The notes: generated by a model from the sequence alone, not told the origin. Counted from the stretch's first letter, positions 7,231 to 16,063 are shown. The stretch: 64,000 nucleotides of DNA from Ruminococcus sp. AF31-8BH (GCF_003460605.1 NZ_QTVN01000004.1:1-64000); one strand, 5' to 3'. Numbers and translations: made by a program.

Positions 7231-7935
7231 ATGGATATGATTTTGAAAACGACTGACCTCTGCAAAAATTTCAAGGGGCAAATGGCAGTAAACAATGTGT
7301 CACTGAACATCCGGCGCAACTCGGTTTATGGTCTGCTGGGGCCGAATGGGGCTGGCAAATCCACGATCTTAAAAATGCTCACCGGCATTTTGCGCCCCAC
7401 ATCGGGAAGCATCGAGTTTGACGGCCACCCGTGGAAGCGGAATGATCTGGAGCATATCGGTGCTTTGATTGAGATGCCCCCGCTTTACGAAAATCTGACT
7501 GCATACGAAAATCTCAAAGTCAGAACTACATTGCTCGGCCTGGACGATGCACGAATTAACGAGGTATTGCAAATTGTCCAGCTCACGAATACCGGCAAGA
7601 AACGGGCCGGGCAGTTTTCTCTTGGTATGAAGCAGCGGCTTGGTATTGCTATTGCATTGCTGAACAGTCCCCAGCTTTTGATTCTGGATGAACCGACTAA
7701 CGGCCTTGACCCTTTAGGGATTGAGGAACTTCGAGAGTTAATTCGCTCTTTTCCCTGCAAAGGGATTACAGTTATTTTGTCCAGCCATATTCTGTCAGAA
7801 GTCCAGCAGATTGTAGATCATGTGGGTATCATTGCTGGCGGCGTCCTTGGATATGAGGGAGAGCTTCGCGCCGGTGAAGATTTGGAACAACTCTTTATGG
7901 ATGTTATTCGCAGAAATGGTAAGGAGGGATATTAA
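7231..7935 (+). CDS. Lantibiotic-protection ABC transporter ATP-binding protein
   Basis: This 234-residue ATPase has Walker A GPNGAGKST, the E-loop IEMPPLYENLTAYENL, signature SLGMKQRLGIAIAL and Walker B LLILDEPTNGLD. The E-loop and signature are typical of the LanF/BcrA branch that expels lantibiotics and related peptides from the membrane. I placed the start at the ATG 7231, after AAAGGACTTGATT; upstream in-frame codons add no conserved sequence. It opens an operon with two permeases, a lipoprotein and a two-component system, like the cprABCK/R arrangement known in Clostridioides difficile. Confidence 0.88.
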   Translation: MDMILKTTDLCKNFKGQMAVNNVSLNIRRNSVYGLLGPNGAGKSTILKMLTGILRPTSGSIEFDGHPWKRNDLEHIGALIEMPPLYENLTAYENLKVRTTLLGLDDARINEVLQIVQLTNTGKKRAGQFSLGMKQRLGIAIALLNSPQLLILDEPTNGLDPLGIEELRELIRSFPCKGITVILSSHILSEVQQIVDHVGIIAGGVLGYEGELRAGEDLEQLFMDVIRRNGKEGY

Positions 7936-8682
7936 ATGGAGATGGCATATATTCAGGCAGAGAACCTAAAGCATAAGAGAACTTTCACAAAAACGCTGAT
8001 CGTTCTGGCCCCGTTTGTAACTGCGCTTATGAACTTTTTTGCCCCTCTTTGGTTCCAGCTCAATTCTTATAATTGGTGGTATAACCTGCTTTATCCTGGA
8101 TTCCTTACGCTCACCTGTGCCTTGATTGAACAGCGGGATAATGGCAAACTAAAATATCGTGCCGTTGCTTCATTGCCTGTTTCGCAGAACAAAGTCTGGA
8201 AAGCAAAAATTGGAGTGGCCGGTATTTACTCCTGTGTGGGGAATTTCATTTTCCTGGCGCTAAATCTGTTGGGCGGTTTTGCAATATTAGTTATCAACGA
8301 AATTCCCCTGACAATCGGAATTTGGCAGGCAGCGGCCGGAACAGCTTGTATTGTCATTGCAAGCCTATGGGAAGTTCCGCTGTGCTTATGGTTATCAAAA
8401 AAAGTTGGTATCTTTGTCACGGTTATTCTTAATGCCGGACTTGGAAGCGTTTTAGGGATTTTCACGGCTACAACCTCTTTGTGGATGATCTGCCCGTATA
8501 GCTGGGTGCCGCATCTTATGATTTCCGTGTTAGGTATTTTGCCTAATGGTGAGCCGGTTGCAGATCAGAGTACGGCAATGGCATTTTGGATGATTATACT
8601 TGTATTGGTCATTTCACTGGCCTGGTTTGCGGCGCTGTCATTTTTAACTGCAAGATGGTTTGAGAAAAAGGAGGTGGGGTAA
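7936..8682 (+). CDS. Lantibiotic immunity ABC transporter permease, MutE/EpiE type
   Basis: This 248-residue integral membrane protein has about six hydrophobic segments. Its N-terminal MEMAYIQAENLKHKRTFTKT is the usual opening of LanE-type permeases. It begins one base after the stop of the ATPase gene, with AAGGAGGGA as ribosome site, so the two are coupled. It should pair with the next permease to form the membrane channel driven by the ATPase. The peptide substrate cannot be read from sequence. Confidence 0.82.
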   Translation: MEMAYIQAENLKHKRTFTKTLIVLAPFVTALMNFFAPLWFQLNSYNWWYNLLYPGFLTLTCALIEQRDNGKLKYRAVASLPVSQNKVWKAKIGVAGIYSCVGNFIFLALNLLGGFAILVINEIPLTIGIWQAAAGTACIVIASLWEVPLCLWLSKKVGIFVTVILNAGLGSVLGIFTATTSLWMICPYSWVPHLMISVLGILPNGEPVADQSTAMAFWMIILVLVISLAWFAALSFLTARWFEKKEVG

Positions 8683-8684
8683 CT

Positions 8685-9428
8685 ATGGTATCTGTGGTTC
8701 GCTGCTGGAAAGCAGAATATCAGAAGTGTAAACATAGCATTTTGCTCTATATGCACAGCATGATTCCGATTATATGTGCGGCGATTTTTGCGGGTTACTA
8801 TCATATATCCAGATGGGAACTGGCAACCAAAATCAGTGCCTATCTGGAAGTGCTGGCCGTTGCGTTCCCGTTTCTGATCGGCATTATTGTGGGCCTGGTT
8901 GTTCAGATTGAAAATCAGGCCGGGCATTATCAGCTTTTGTTGGGAACAATCCCATCTCGCATGGCAACGTATATTGGTAAACTTGGTTTTCTGATGATCT
9001 GTGCTTTTGGCGCAACATTTTTAGCGTTAGGAACATTCGCTGCACTATATAGGGATGCTCCGGCAAGCCTTTACCTGAAAGCAGGGATTCTATTGTTGAT
9101 TACCATGCTTCCCATTTACCTGATTCATTTGTTTGTGGGAATGAGCTTCGGAAAAGGTGCATCTATGGGATTGGGAATTGCAGGGAGTTTAATAGCTGCC
9201 CTTATGATAACAGGGCTTGGTGACGCTACATGGAAATATATTCCCTGGGCCTGGGGCGTTCGTGCTATGGATTACACTGTGCTTGCATGGGATAGCCCCC
9301 AACTGTATGCACAGGTAAAAACCGATTTTTTCAGCGGTATGATTATTTCTGTATGCTGCACTGTTTGTCTGCTGATTGCCAGTTTGGTTTGGTTTCATGG
9401 TTGGGAGGGAGGTAAAAACAGTGAATAA
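8685..9428 (+). CDS. Lantibiotic immunity ABC transporter permease, MutG type
   Basis: This 247-residue membrane protein has about six predicted spans and begins with a cytoplasmic segment, VVRCWKAEYQKCKHSILLY, like LanG proteins. It starts two bases after the stop of the first permease and ends eight bases inside the following lipoprotein gene. Together with the preceding ATPase and permease it completes a LanFEG-type exporter. Confidence 0.82.
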   Translation: MVSVVRCWKAEYQKCKHSILLYMHSMIPIICAAIFAGYYHISRWELATKISAYLEVLAVAFPFLIGIIVGLVVQIENQAGHYQLLLGTIPSRMATYIGKLGFLMICAFGATFLALGTFAALYRDAPASLYLKAGILLLITMLPIYLIHLFVGMSFGKGASMGLGIAGSLIAALMITGLGDATWKYIPWAWGVRAMDYTVLAWDSPQLYAQVKTDFFSGMIISVCCTVCLLIASLVWFHGWEGGKNSE

Positions 9429-9798
9429 AAAGTGCCTGTTTGCCGTGGTAATTGTGCTTGTAAGTCTTATATGCTTATCGGCCTGCGGTGCGCTCCGCGA
9501 TACCGCCGATAAAAATAAGGCGTTAAATGAATCTCTGCCGTATTATGAGCTGAACGCCGCAAACTATGATGAAATTTCATATAACGGCCTGACATATACC
9601 ATAACGGATGAATGTCTTGAAATGTCAGAACTGCAAGAAGAAATCGGGCAGGTATCGAAACGCTTCAAAAATGTGGCGGGGGAAGATTTCAGTTTCGGCT
9701 ACGTTTACAGTATTGTGGATGTGGATATAAGCAATGCCGTAGCTGTAAATATCAACAATGAATATCGGAAAGCTGACATTAAAAATAATGATGAGTAA
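9421..9798 (+). CDS. Small lipoprotein, possible lantibiotic immunity lipoprotein
   Basis: This 125-residue protein has a lipoprotein signal peptide: NKKC, a hydrophobic core, and lipobox LSAC with Cys at about residue 21. The mature part has no domain I recognise. By position, inside a LanFEG operon, it corresponds to surface immunity proteins of the NisI/SpaI kind, though it is shorter. I chose the GTG at 9421, because GGGAGG precedes it and the signal peptide begins there. It overlaps the end of the MutG-type gene. Confidence 0.7.
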   Translation: MNKKCLFAVVIVLVSLICLSACGALRDTADKNKALNESLPYYELNAANYDEISYNGLTYTITDECLEMSELQEEIGQVSKRFKNVAGEDFSFGYVYSIVDVDISNAVAVNINNEYRKADIKNNDE

Positions 9799-9836
9799 CC
9801 TCGACAATGTGGTATAATGGGGCGGGAGGTGATTTT

Positions 9837-10499
9837 TTGACCCACTTACTTGTAGTTGACGATGAAGTTTCTATCTTGGAATTGATTAAGAACAGTTTGG
9901 GGAAAGATGGATATTTGATAACAGTCTGTCAAAATGCGGATGATGTAGACATCAAAAAGCTGCATTTCTATGACCTCATTCTTTTGGATGTGATGATGCC
10001 TGGCACAGACGGGTTTGAGTTTTGCAAACAGATCAGGAATATGGTAGACTGCCCGATTCTCTTTCTGACCGCAAAGACATTAGAGGAAGATATATTGTTT
10101 GGATTGGGCATCGGTGCGGATGATTATATTACGAAACCTTTTCGTATTCAGGAGCTTCGCGCCCGTGTCGCGGCACATTTACGCAGAGAAAAAAGGGAGC
10201 ATCACAGCACACTTTCATTTGAGCCTGATATAAGATTTGACCTTTCCGCAAAGGTACTGTATGTTTCAGAACAGCCGGTTCCCCTTACCAAAAGCGAGTA
10301 TTCAATCTGTGAATACCTTGCGAAAAACCGGGGACAGGTTTTTACAAAAGAACAAATCTATGAAGCCGTTTTCGGGTTTGATGGAATAGGCGATAACTCT
10401 ACGATCTCAACGCATATAAAAAATATTCGTGCGAAATTGGAGCATTTCAAAATAAGTCCGATCAGCACCCTATGGGGGATAGGATATAAATGGGAGTGA
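9837..10499 (+). CDS. OmpR-family response regulator
   Basis: This 220-residue protein has a receiver domain with the acidic pair DDE, phospho-acceptor Asp in LILLDVMMPG and Lys in ITKPF. A winged-helix output domain occupies about residues 125-220. The TTG at 9837 is the likely start, since GGGAGGTGA ends six bases before it and the receiver domain begins at once. The gene belongs to the immunity operon and should bind the AATCTT repeats in front of the ATPase gene. Confidence 0.85.
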   Translation: MTHLLVVDDEVSILELIKNSLGKDGYLITVCQNADDVDIKKLHFYDLILLDVMMPGTDGFEFCKQIRNMVDCPILFLTAKTLEEDILFGLGIGADDYITKPFRIQELRARVAAHLRREKREHHSTLSFEPDIRFDLSAKVLYVSEQPVPLTKSEYSICEYLAKNRGQVFTKEQIYEAVFGFDGIGDNSTISTHIKNIRAKLEHFKISPISTLWGIGYKWE

Positions 10500-11854
10500 A
10501 AAAGAAACCTACATTGAAAATATTGTTTCGCCAGTTTGCTATCTCCCTCATTGTCATGCTGGTAGCGGCAATTATTGTCCCTTCTGGTTTGGAGGGACTT
10601 GCTGTAAATGCTGGATTAGCTACAAGAGCAAATCTAAGTGAATTGCAGGTAAAAGAGATCATTCCAACGCTGACGATTGCCCCGGATATTACAAAGGTTG
10701 TGATTCCACAGGGATGCGGCTACTTAATTCTGGACAAGAACTTTAATGAGCTTTACAGCAATATGGACGATGATGAGAAAGAAATTGCCCTGCTGTACGC
10801 AAAGGGAGAATATATTGAATATGCTACGGGGAGGCAGTTTGCACTTGTTGTCCGGGAAAACGAATTTTGCGTTTTAAGGTATTATATTGGTTCTCAATTT
10901 ACAGTATCATGGCTACCGGAATATTTTCCATCTCCTGACACGCTTGCGTTTATCCTGATGGCTGTAAATTCGCTGCTGGTCATTATCATACTGACCACCA
11001 GATTTGCTAAGAACCTGCGTACACAACTGACCCCGCTTTTTGAAGCAACTGCGGAGGTTTCAAAGCAAAACCTTGATTTTGAAGTAGGACACGCCAAAAT
11101 CAAAGAGTTTGAAGATGTCCTTGCATCTTTTTCAGATATGAAAGATAATCTGAAAATTTCGTTAGAACGGCAATGGAAAACCGAACAGACACAGAAAGAG
11201 CAAATCGCCGCGCTTGCCCATGATTTGAAAACGCCTCTGACGGTTATTCAAGGAAATGCTGATTTACTCACAGAAACAAATCTTGATGATGAGCAACGAT
11301 TATACGCTGGTTACGTCGTGGAAAGCTCCGGCCAGATGCAGTCATATATTCAAACCCTGATTGATATATCACGGGCGGCGGTTGGTTATCAGCTCCATAT
11401 TGAAAGTATAGACTTGCCAGCGTTCATGCAGCACTTGTTCGGTTATATGGAATCACTATGCCGGGCAAAAGAAATCCGGCTGCAAATGAATACTGTTTCA
11501 CTCCCTCAAATGCTGAAATTTGATAGGGTGCTGATAGAACGTGCTCTTATGAATGTTATCAGTAATGGGCTGGACTACTCCCCGCAAGGCGGAACGCTTT
11601 ATGTGGATGTTCAGAGTAACAACGGTTTCGTGGAAATTTCAGTCACAGACGAGGGAACGGGGTTTTCTAAAGAGGCATTATGCCACGCACAGGAACGATT
11701 CTATATGGGCGATCAAAGCCGCAATTCAAAGTTACACTTTGGTATGGGTCTATATATTACAAATTCGATTATGGAACAACATAATGGTCAGCTTATTTTA
11801 GAAAATTCAAAAGAAACCGGCGGCGCAAATGTTACTATGAAACTTCCTTGCTGA
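10490..11854 (+). CDS. Sensor histidine kinase of the lantibiotic cassette
   Basis: This 454-residue kinase has a first membrane span (about residues 13-40), an extracellular domain of about 110 residues, a second span (about 155-175) and a HAMP-like linker. The H-box is LAHDLKTPLTVIQGNADLL. The ATPase domain includes NVISNGLDYSP and FGMGLYIT. The large extracellular loop is of the NisK/CprK kind, which senses the peptide directly. It overlaps the response regulator gene by ten bases and ends the operon. Confidence 0.87.
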   Translation: MGVKKKPTLKILFRQFAISLIVMLVAAIIVPSGLEGLAVNAGLATRANLSELQVKEIIPTLTIAPDITKVVIPQGCGYLILDKNFNELYSNMDDDEKEIALLYAKGEYIEYATGRQFALVVRENEFCVLRYYIGSQFTVSWLPEYFPSPDTLAFILMAVNSLLVIIILTTRFAKNLRTQLTPLFEATAEVSKQNLDFEVGHAKIKEFEDVLASFSDMKDNLKISLERQWKTEQTQKEQIAALAHDLKTPLTVIQGNADLLTETNLDDEQRLYAGYVVESSGQMQSYIQTLIDISRAAVGYQLHIESIDLPAFMQHLFGYMESLCRAKEIRLQMNTVSLPQMLKFDRVLIERALMNVISNGLDYSPQGGTLYVDVQSNNGFVEISVTDEGTGFSKEALCHAQERFYMGDQSRNSKLHFGMGLYITNSIMEQHNGQLILENSKETGGANVTMKLPC

Positions 11855-11899
11855 TTTTCCGATAGTGTAATGGACGTCTTTTATGTCCGTCCATTTTTC

Positions 11900-11922
11900 A
11901 AATCTTTATGGAATCTTCAAAA
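11900..11922 (+). promoter_or_regulatory. Second copy of the response-regulator repeats
   Basis: AATCTTTATGGAATCTTC is nearly the same as the operator at 7163-7185. No gene follows on this strand for about 500 bases, so this copy may have served a gene that has been lost, or may be a remnant of a duplicated cassette end. Confidence 0.5.
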
Positions 11923-11954
11923 CTTCCTCTTATCATGTATCTAAAGAAAAAACA

Positions 11955-12285
11955 TCTGCCCAGCGGCAGAAAAGAAAAAAACCGCTGCTGGGCAGACCCA
12001 TTTTCACGCTTAATTTATATTCACTGGTGGCGGTTTTGAGAAATCAAGGCCGCTGCTTTCTTTCTGTCATTCCCAGCAGTTAAAGGCATGGCGGCCCACG
12101 GGAGGACGCCGCCATGCTGTTTTACTATCATTATAATCTAATCCACTTCTACCGCTTAAAAAAAGCCTTGCCCCGCCACAGGAATATTCCGGCTATGAGT
12201 ATGAACTATACCATGTAAGAAAACAACAAAACGCTTCAAATCGTCGCCCGGTAGGTTTACGACCTGCCGGGCGATTTTTGTCGAT
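11955..12285 (+). terminator. Gene-free stretch with three strong hairpins
   Basis: Hairpin one pairs TCTGCCCAGCGG (11955-11966) with CCGCTGCTGGGCAGA (11982-11996) around a purine loop. Hairpin two pairs GCATGGCGGC (12087-12096) with GCCGCCATGC (12108-12117). Hairpin three pairs CGCCCGGTAGGT (12245-12256) with ACCTGCCGGGCG (12262-12273), followed by ATTTTTG, and is a good rho-independent terminator. I see no coding sequence between the kinase gene and 12415. Confidence 0.65.
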
Positions 12286-12414
12286 TTTCGCGGATTGTCA
12301 TTTCCGGCAAAAAATCAGATGGAAAAGAAGGCGGTCAGCAGACCAGGGCCAGCATAGGCCCCTGACAACGGACAGGATCATCCTGCTCACTCCCCACGGA
12401 AAGGGGGTGAGAAG

Positions 12415-12840
12415 ATGAAAGTTACCCCTGATGATTACGGGAGGCGCTGCCAGTTTGACCATTTTTGCAAGCTGGTACTGTACCATGAAGCCGTTGACTA
12501 CTTCCGGGAAAGGAAGCGTCAGCGTGGCTGGGAAACATCCTTTGAAACGCTGCCGCTTTCGGAACTGGACACGCTATGCACGATAGATCAGTACCCCAGC
12601 GACAGTTTTATATTTCCGGCCTATGGCTGTGAGCTTCAGATCAGCGACGGGCTGGTGGCCGCTGCCTTTGCCAGCTTGCCCCAGCCGGGACAAAGCATCT
12701 TGATACTGCATTGTGTCCTGGAACTGACGGACAGCGAGATCGGCGCGGTGGTGGGAATGTCCCGCAGCGCCGTCCAGCGGCACAGGACTAAGACGCTGGA
12801 AACCATGAGAACAAGACTGACGGGAGGTATTGCAGAATGA
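12415..12840 (+). CDS. Tn916 Orf7-type sigma-70-like factor
   Basis: This 141-residue protein opens with KVTPDDYGRRCQFDHFCKLV. It has a C-terminal sigma region 4 helix-turn-helix (LELTDSEIGAVVGMSRSAVQ, then RHRTKTLETM). Such small sigma-like proteins regulate transfer genes in Tn916-family elements. A strong ribosome site (AAGGGGGTGAG) precedes the ATG. The next gene, an Orf8-type protein, starts within its stop codon but is cut off after about 27 codons, so the regulator has lost its module. Confidence 0.8.
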   Translation: MKVTPDDYGRRCQFDHFCKLVLYHEAVDYFRERKRQRGWETSFETLPLSELDTLCTIDQYPSDSFIFPAYGCELQISDGLVAAAFASLPQPGQSILILHCVLELTDSEIGAVVGMSRSAVQRHRTKTLETMRTRLTGGIAE

Positions 12841-12915
12841 AGCAGGCCAGATATAAGGAGCCTTTGCCCCTTGCAGTGATCGAGGCGGCCCGCGCCGGTG
12901 ACGCCGGGGCCTTGT
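12837..12915 (+). pseudogene. Orf8-type helix-turn-helix protein, N-terminal stub
   Basis: The frame starts inside the stop of the sigma-like gene and reads MKQARYKEPLPLAVIEAAR, then AGDAGALSL. This matches the opening of the Orf8 family of Tn916-like elements. From about 12916 the sequence is the antisense of a serine recombinase gene, so the rest of the protein is missing. Confidence 0.65.
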
Positions 12916-13636
12916 CCTTAAAGTGCTTGCGGGTCTTGAAATTGATGGTATGCCCTAAATACTCTCGTTTTTTTAAAATGTTCACGATGGTAGATGATCC
13001 CCATCCATAGGGGTCTTTGACCGGCTTTGAACGGTTCACACCCTCGTTGAAGCGGGCAAGGTGTACAACAGGAATTTCAATCCGGTCTGTGGATAATTTG
13101 CAGGCGATCTGGTAAGGCCCATATCACTCCAGCGTGAGGGAGAATATACGGCGTACCACTTCGGCAGCTTCCTCATCTACCAGCCAATGCTCCCGTTTTT
13201 CGTCCCATAAGTAGCCGTAAATCACAGTGCCGGTCAGGTGCTTGCCACTCATGCCTTTTGACTTAAACACAAAGCGGATTTTCCGGCTGGTATCACGGGC
13301 GTAAAATTCATTCATAATGTTGCGGAACGGGGTAAAATCGTCATCGCCTTTCAGACTGTCCACACCGTCGTTGATGGCAATCAGACGAACGCCTCGCTGC
13401 CGCAAAACCTCCATAACTTGACCGACCTTCAGATAGTCGCGTCCTAATCGGCTCATGTCCTTGATGACGATTGCCTCTACACGCCCTGCCTCCACTTCCT
13501 CCATTATCGCCAAAAATCCGGGGCGGGCAAAATCCTCTAACATCTGTTTTTGGTTGGATATGGAGTTGCTCTCGCCCTGTAACTCATCGTCCCGGCTCAG
13601 GTGCTCGTACAGTGGGGTAATTTTTTCATTTCTCAT
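12916..13636 (-). pseudogene. Large serine recombinase, pseudogene with three lesions
   Basis: The N-terminal catalytic domain is recognisable: LSRDDELQGES with the nucleophilic Ser, then VIKDMSRLGRDYLKVGQ. The lesions are visible directly. First, about 20 residues expected between EDFAR and PGFLAIMEEV are absent. Second, a TGA at 13124-13126 interrupts TLE-YGPYQIACKL where relatives have Gly. Third, the gene ends at about 12916, inside KTRKHFKDK, before the zinc-ribbon and C-terminal region. It cannot make an active recombinase and probably mobilised the CTn debris in the past. Confidence 0.85.
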
Positions 13637-13658
13637 GGCTGTACCTCCTGAAACAAAA

Positions 13659-13721
13659 ATGCTCTAAGTGATTGCTTCACTAACCATGACAAAATCATGA
13701 TTAAGAAGTCACTTAGAGCAT
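13659..13721. repeat. 13-bp inverted repeat in front of the recombinase relic
   Basis: ATGCTCTAAGTGA (13659-13671) and TCACTTAGAGCAT (13709-13721) are perfect inverted repeats, and inner bases extend the stem. It may be a terminator for the minus-strand gene ending at 13735, a regulatory stem-loop of the recombinase, or an element end; sequence alone does not decide. Confidence 0.55.
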
Positions 13722-13734
13722 ATATCACCCGATT

Positions 13735-14250
13735 TCATGATATCATTTCTAATACAGATTTTACCGTATTTTTCAGATTCAGTCCGTCTTTTAATCCCAA
13801 CCGATAGAAAAACTCTTCTGTATCTGCTCCACTGCTGAAAATTGCATTACAGTATTCCGTAATCACTTCTTCCTGTTCTGGGGATAACGTTTCCAGTAAT
13901 TTCTGGTATTTCTTATCAATCTCACTTACTGGCTCTTTATCCTGCTTTAACTTCCATTCTGAATATGCTTTCCCCATATGCTCTGTAATTGTCAGATTCA
14001 CAAATTCCTGCACTTCCTCTGGTATGGTACTCGTAGATTCCTGTTTATCTTTCTTTTTATCATTTGATTTTTCAAGTGTCGTGTCATCAATATAACGAAT
14101 GATTTCTCGAATATTTGACTTCATCGACTGCAGATATCCTTTCATCAGCACAGCTACTTTTCTAGCATCCGATTTTTCGGTTTCTTTTTCCAGCATATAA
14201 AACTCTTCCAGTTCTTTCAGGATATCGCTGAACCATGGAGTTAATATCAT
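13735..14250 (-). CDS. Hypothetical acidic/charged protein
   Basis: This 171-residue protein belongs to no family I recognise. It is rich in Lys and Glu, has a low-complexity linker around residues 65-85 (KSNDKKKDKQEST), and no signal peptide or membrane span. Its C-terminal third is predicted helical (LSPEQEEVITEYCNAIF, then FFYRLGLKDGLNL). Base composition is AT-rich, like the element backbone and unlike the GC-rich block at lower coordinates. It stands alone, and the start codon is uncertain. Confidence 0.5.
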   Translation of the reverse strand: MILTPWFSDILKELEEFYMLEKETEKSDARKVAVLMKGYLQSMKSNIREIIRYIDDTTLEKSNDKKKDKQESTSTIPEEVQEFVNLTITEHMGKAYSEWKLKQDKEPVSEIDKKYQKLLETLSPEQEEVITEYCNAIFSSGADTEEFFYRLGLKDGLNLKNTVKSVLEMIS

Positions 14251-14886
14251 TGAAAAAAGGGTATAAAAAAACAGTCTGCCCTGACGGAAAATATTTCCAT
14301 CAAAACAAACTGTTCTTCATATTCACACTAATTATATTTTCTGAGCATAGCTACTTTTTGCGAAAATCTCAGATAACTCCGGAAAGAAAACAAAGAAAAA
14401 AAATATTTTTTAACTCCATTTGCACTCCACTGGAACATCCAGACAGCCCGCAAAGCCTTTATTTATGGGCTTTTTCGCAATTTAGTTGTCATAGGGCAAT
14501 CTCTTTCATTCTGTTTCGGGGCAAAGTTTTTATCCTTCAGAGTACATAAAGCATAGAACTTTTCTTCCTTAAATAACAGAAATTGCACCTACCCCTTCTT
14601 TTATATTCTTATTGCTTCCGTTTTTAGATGTCCTCATAAAATTAAAATTTTATGTCACTTTCCAGACCTCTAAAATCCCTTAAAATAAGGCTTTTCTCCA
14701 CTTTTCAAATCCTAGAAAACTGCTGCCAGATAATAAAAAAGACCCTGACAGTCTGGAAACTCCAGACCATCAAGGTCATTCTTTATTCTAAATTGCATTT
14801 CATGTTTTCACATGATTTTTGTTATTTCACAGGCTGAATCTTTTGCCCTGAAACTGGATAAAAGCCTTTGCCCTGTGACAAGTCCG
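14251..14886. other. Gene-poor AT-rich stretch with a terminator
   Basis: No convincing gene is seen on either strand. A strong hairpin at 14741-14778 (GACCCTGACAGTCTGG pairing with CCAGACCATCAAGGTC) is flanked by an A-run and a T-rich tail and can terminate in both directions. It is followed by CTTTATTCTAAATTG, which weakly resembles the att core. A second inverted repeat, TCACAGG (14827-14833) with CCTGTGA (14872-14878), stands just before the imperfect att at 14887. Confidence 0.5.
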
Positions 14887-14898
14887 CTACTCAAACTC
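14887..14898. other. Imperfect att core between elements C and A
   Basis: CTACTCAAACTC matches the guaA att core TTATTCAAACTC at 10 of 12 bases and is followed by G as at 3911 and 43172. Paired heptamers lie exactly 103 bp downstream (15001-15018), the same distance as at the left end of element C. Confidence 0.6.
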
Positions 14899-15000
14899 GT
14901 CTCACAGGAGTTTTATTCCGATAATTTTAATAGCGCTTTCGCTATTTTGGGTCGCTATATTCGCCATATTCGCAGGCATATTTTTTACTGTCATAAAAAT

Positions 15001-15018
15001 TGTACTCAAAACGTACTC
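15001..15018. repeat. Paired arm-type heptamers, left end of element A
   Basis: TGTACTC-AAAA-CGTACTC, period 11 bp, begins 103 bp after the imperfect att core. The heptamer TGTACTC is the same as at the right end of element A (43095-43112), which ties the two ends to one element. Confidence 0.65.
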
Positions 15019-15055
15019 ATGCATCAAGCCAATAATTTATTCTGATATACAAAAG

Positions 15056-15973
15056 TTATCTCTCGTTATTGCATTCGTTCCTGAATTCTTCTATCAACTT
15101 CTCAAATCCTTCCACGGACATTTTACTATACATTTTGTACCAATATTTCTTTTGAAACAGCAGCACTTTATGTACTGAAAGTTTACATACTTTTATAACA
15201 AGCCAACGATGTCTTCTTTGAATTTTTTTATCTTTTTCTTCCTTAAATGACATCCTGACAAACAACAATTCATATTTCGAATAAAGCTCAAGTATATATT
15301 CCAACGGTATAATTAGTATTAAATACACAATGGGAATCATAAAACTAATAAAAGTATTTAATGCATCCAGTTCTTTATATTCATGTATTCCAATCTTTAT
15401 AGTCTCGTATAGTATCCAAAATCCTGCTACTGCAAGAACGATATCTAACAATTTATGTACTTTCTCATATTCCTCTTTTCGCTTTGCAATTACATTCATC
15501 ATTACGATCATTGTAGTAATTGGAATAATTGCCAATTCGACCCATATGTTGAAAGTAAATGTGCTAATAATGAATTCCAAAATAGCCGTTAATTTCAAAT
15601 TGTCTTTTAAAACTTTTCTAATATATTCCTCATCTGCCTCTTGTGAAACAGCATTCATGCAATATATCAAACCAGAAAAGAGAAACCAAACTATAATATC
15701 TTTAATATAAACGTTATCCCAAAACGGTAAATGATAAAATATTAGAGTTATACCCAAAACATAAAGCAAAATAATACCCCAAAGTATTCTTAACTTCTTA
15801 CCAAAGAATATTTTTACAACTTTCCAAAACGCCTCTCTAATCTGTCTATGCACCATTGCATACACAAAGAAAATAAAGGCCCAGATTACAGTTGCCCACT
15901 CCCTAGTTGATAAAATTCCCATATAGATTTTATTCCCCAATCTGAAGTCTATTCTATTGTTGTTTAACATCAA
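15056..15973 (-). CDS. Multi-spanning membrane protein of unknown function
   Basis: This 305-residue protein has about seven hydrophobic segments (for example WATVIWAFIFFVYAMV, ILWGIILLYVLGITLIF, IIVWFLFSGLIYCM). The C-terminal tail is basic, with KKIQRRHRWLVIKV and a helical end. I recognise no family. It is AT-rich, is read alone on the minus strand, and is the first gene inside the left end of element A. That position often holds accessory cargo; a defence or immunity role is possible but unsupported. Confidence 0.6.
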   Translation of the reverse strand: MMLNNNRIDFRLGNKIYMGILSTREWATVIWAFIFFVYAMVHRQIREAFWKVVKIFFGKKLRILWGIILLYVLGITLIFYHLPFWDNVYIKDIIVWFLFSGLIYCMNAVSQEADEEYIRKVLKDNLKLTAILEFIISTFTFNIWVELAIIPITTMIVMMNVIAKRKEEYEKVHKLLDIVLAVAGFWILYETIKIGIHEYKELDALNTFISFMIPIVYLILIIPLEYILELYSKYELLFVRMSFKEEKDKKIQRRHRWLVIKVCKLSVHKVLLFQKKYWYKMYSKMSVEGFEKLIEEFRNECNNER

Positions 15974-16034
15974 TATTAGTAAGCATCATACATAGTTTAA
16001 CTGCCATAATACTTACACTCACTTTAATTTGCTG

Positions 16035-16063
16035 TTGCAGTCAATCTTGCCGACTGCTATAAT
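16035..16063 (+). promoter_or_regulatory. Promoter of the small-peptide cassette
   Basis: TTGCAG (16035-16040), a 17-base spacer and TATAAT (16058-16063) form a near-consensus promoter, giving a leader of about 110 bases before the 32-codon gene. Confidence 0.7.

Larger units (their letters stand above)
5170..13636. mobile_element. GC-rich debris of a Tn916-like/CTn element
   Basis: This block is clearly more GC-rich than the DNA on either side. It contains fragments of typical integrative-conjugative-element genes: a topoisomerase scar, an unnamed conserved protein, a TTRAP-like gene, an Orf7-type sigma factor, an Orf8-type start and a large serine recombinase with three lesions. An intact lantibiotic-immunity cassette sits in the middle. 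The left edge is the switch inside the chimeric gene at about 5170; the right edge is near the recombinase start. Confidence 0.6.
3911..14898. mobile_element. Element C: decayed guaA-associated integrative element
   Basis: It is bounded by the exact att core at 3911-3922 and the imperfect att at 14887-14898. The left end has the paired heptamers 103 bp inside, as in the other elements. Contents are HicAB, a chimeric regulator, an 8.5-kb GC-rich block of Tn916-like debris with a lantibiotic-immunity cassette, and one AT-rich unknown gene. No integrase, excisionase or relaxase remains, so it could move only with help or with its neighbours. The right boundary is less sure than the left. Confidence 0.55.

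Noticed and set aside
14779..14795. CTTTATTCTAAATTG after the hairpin at 14741-14778 as a further att core
   Set aside because: Only a weak match to the core and no paired heptamers at 101-103 bp; the site at 14887 fits both criteria.
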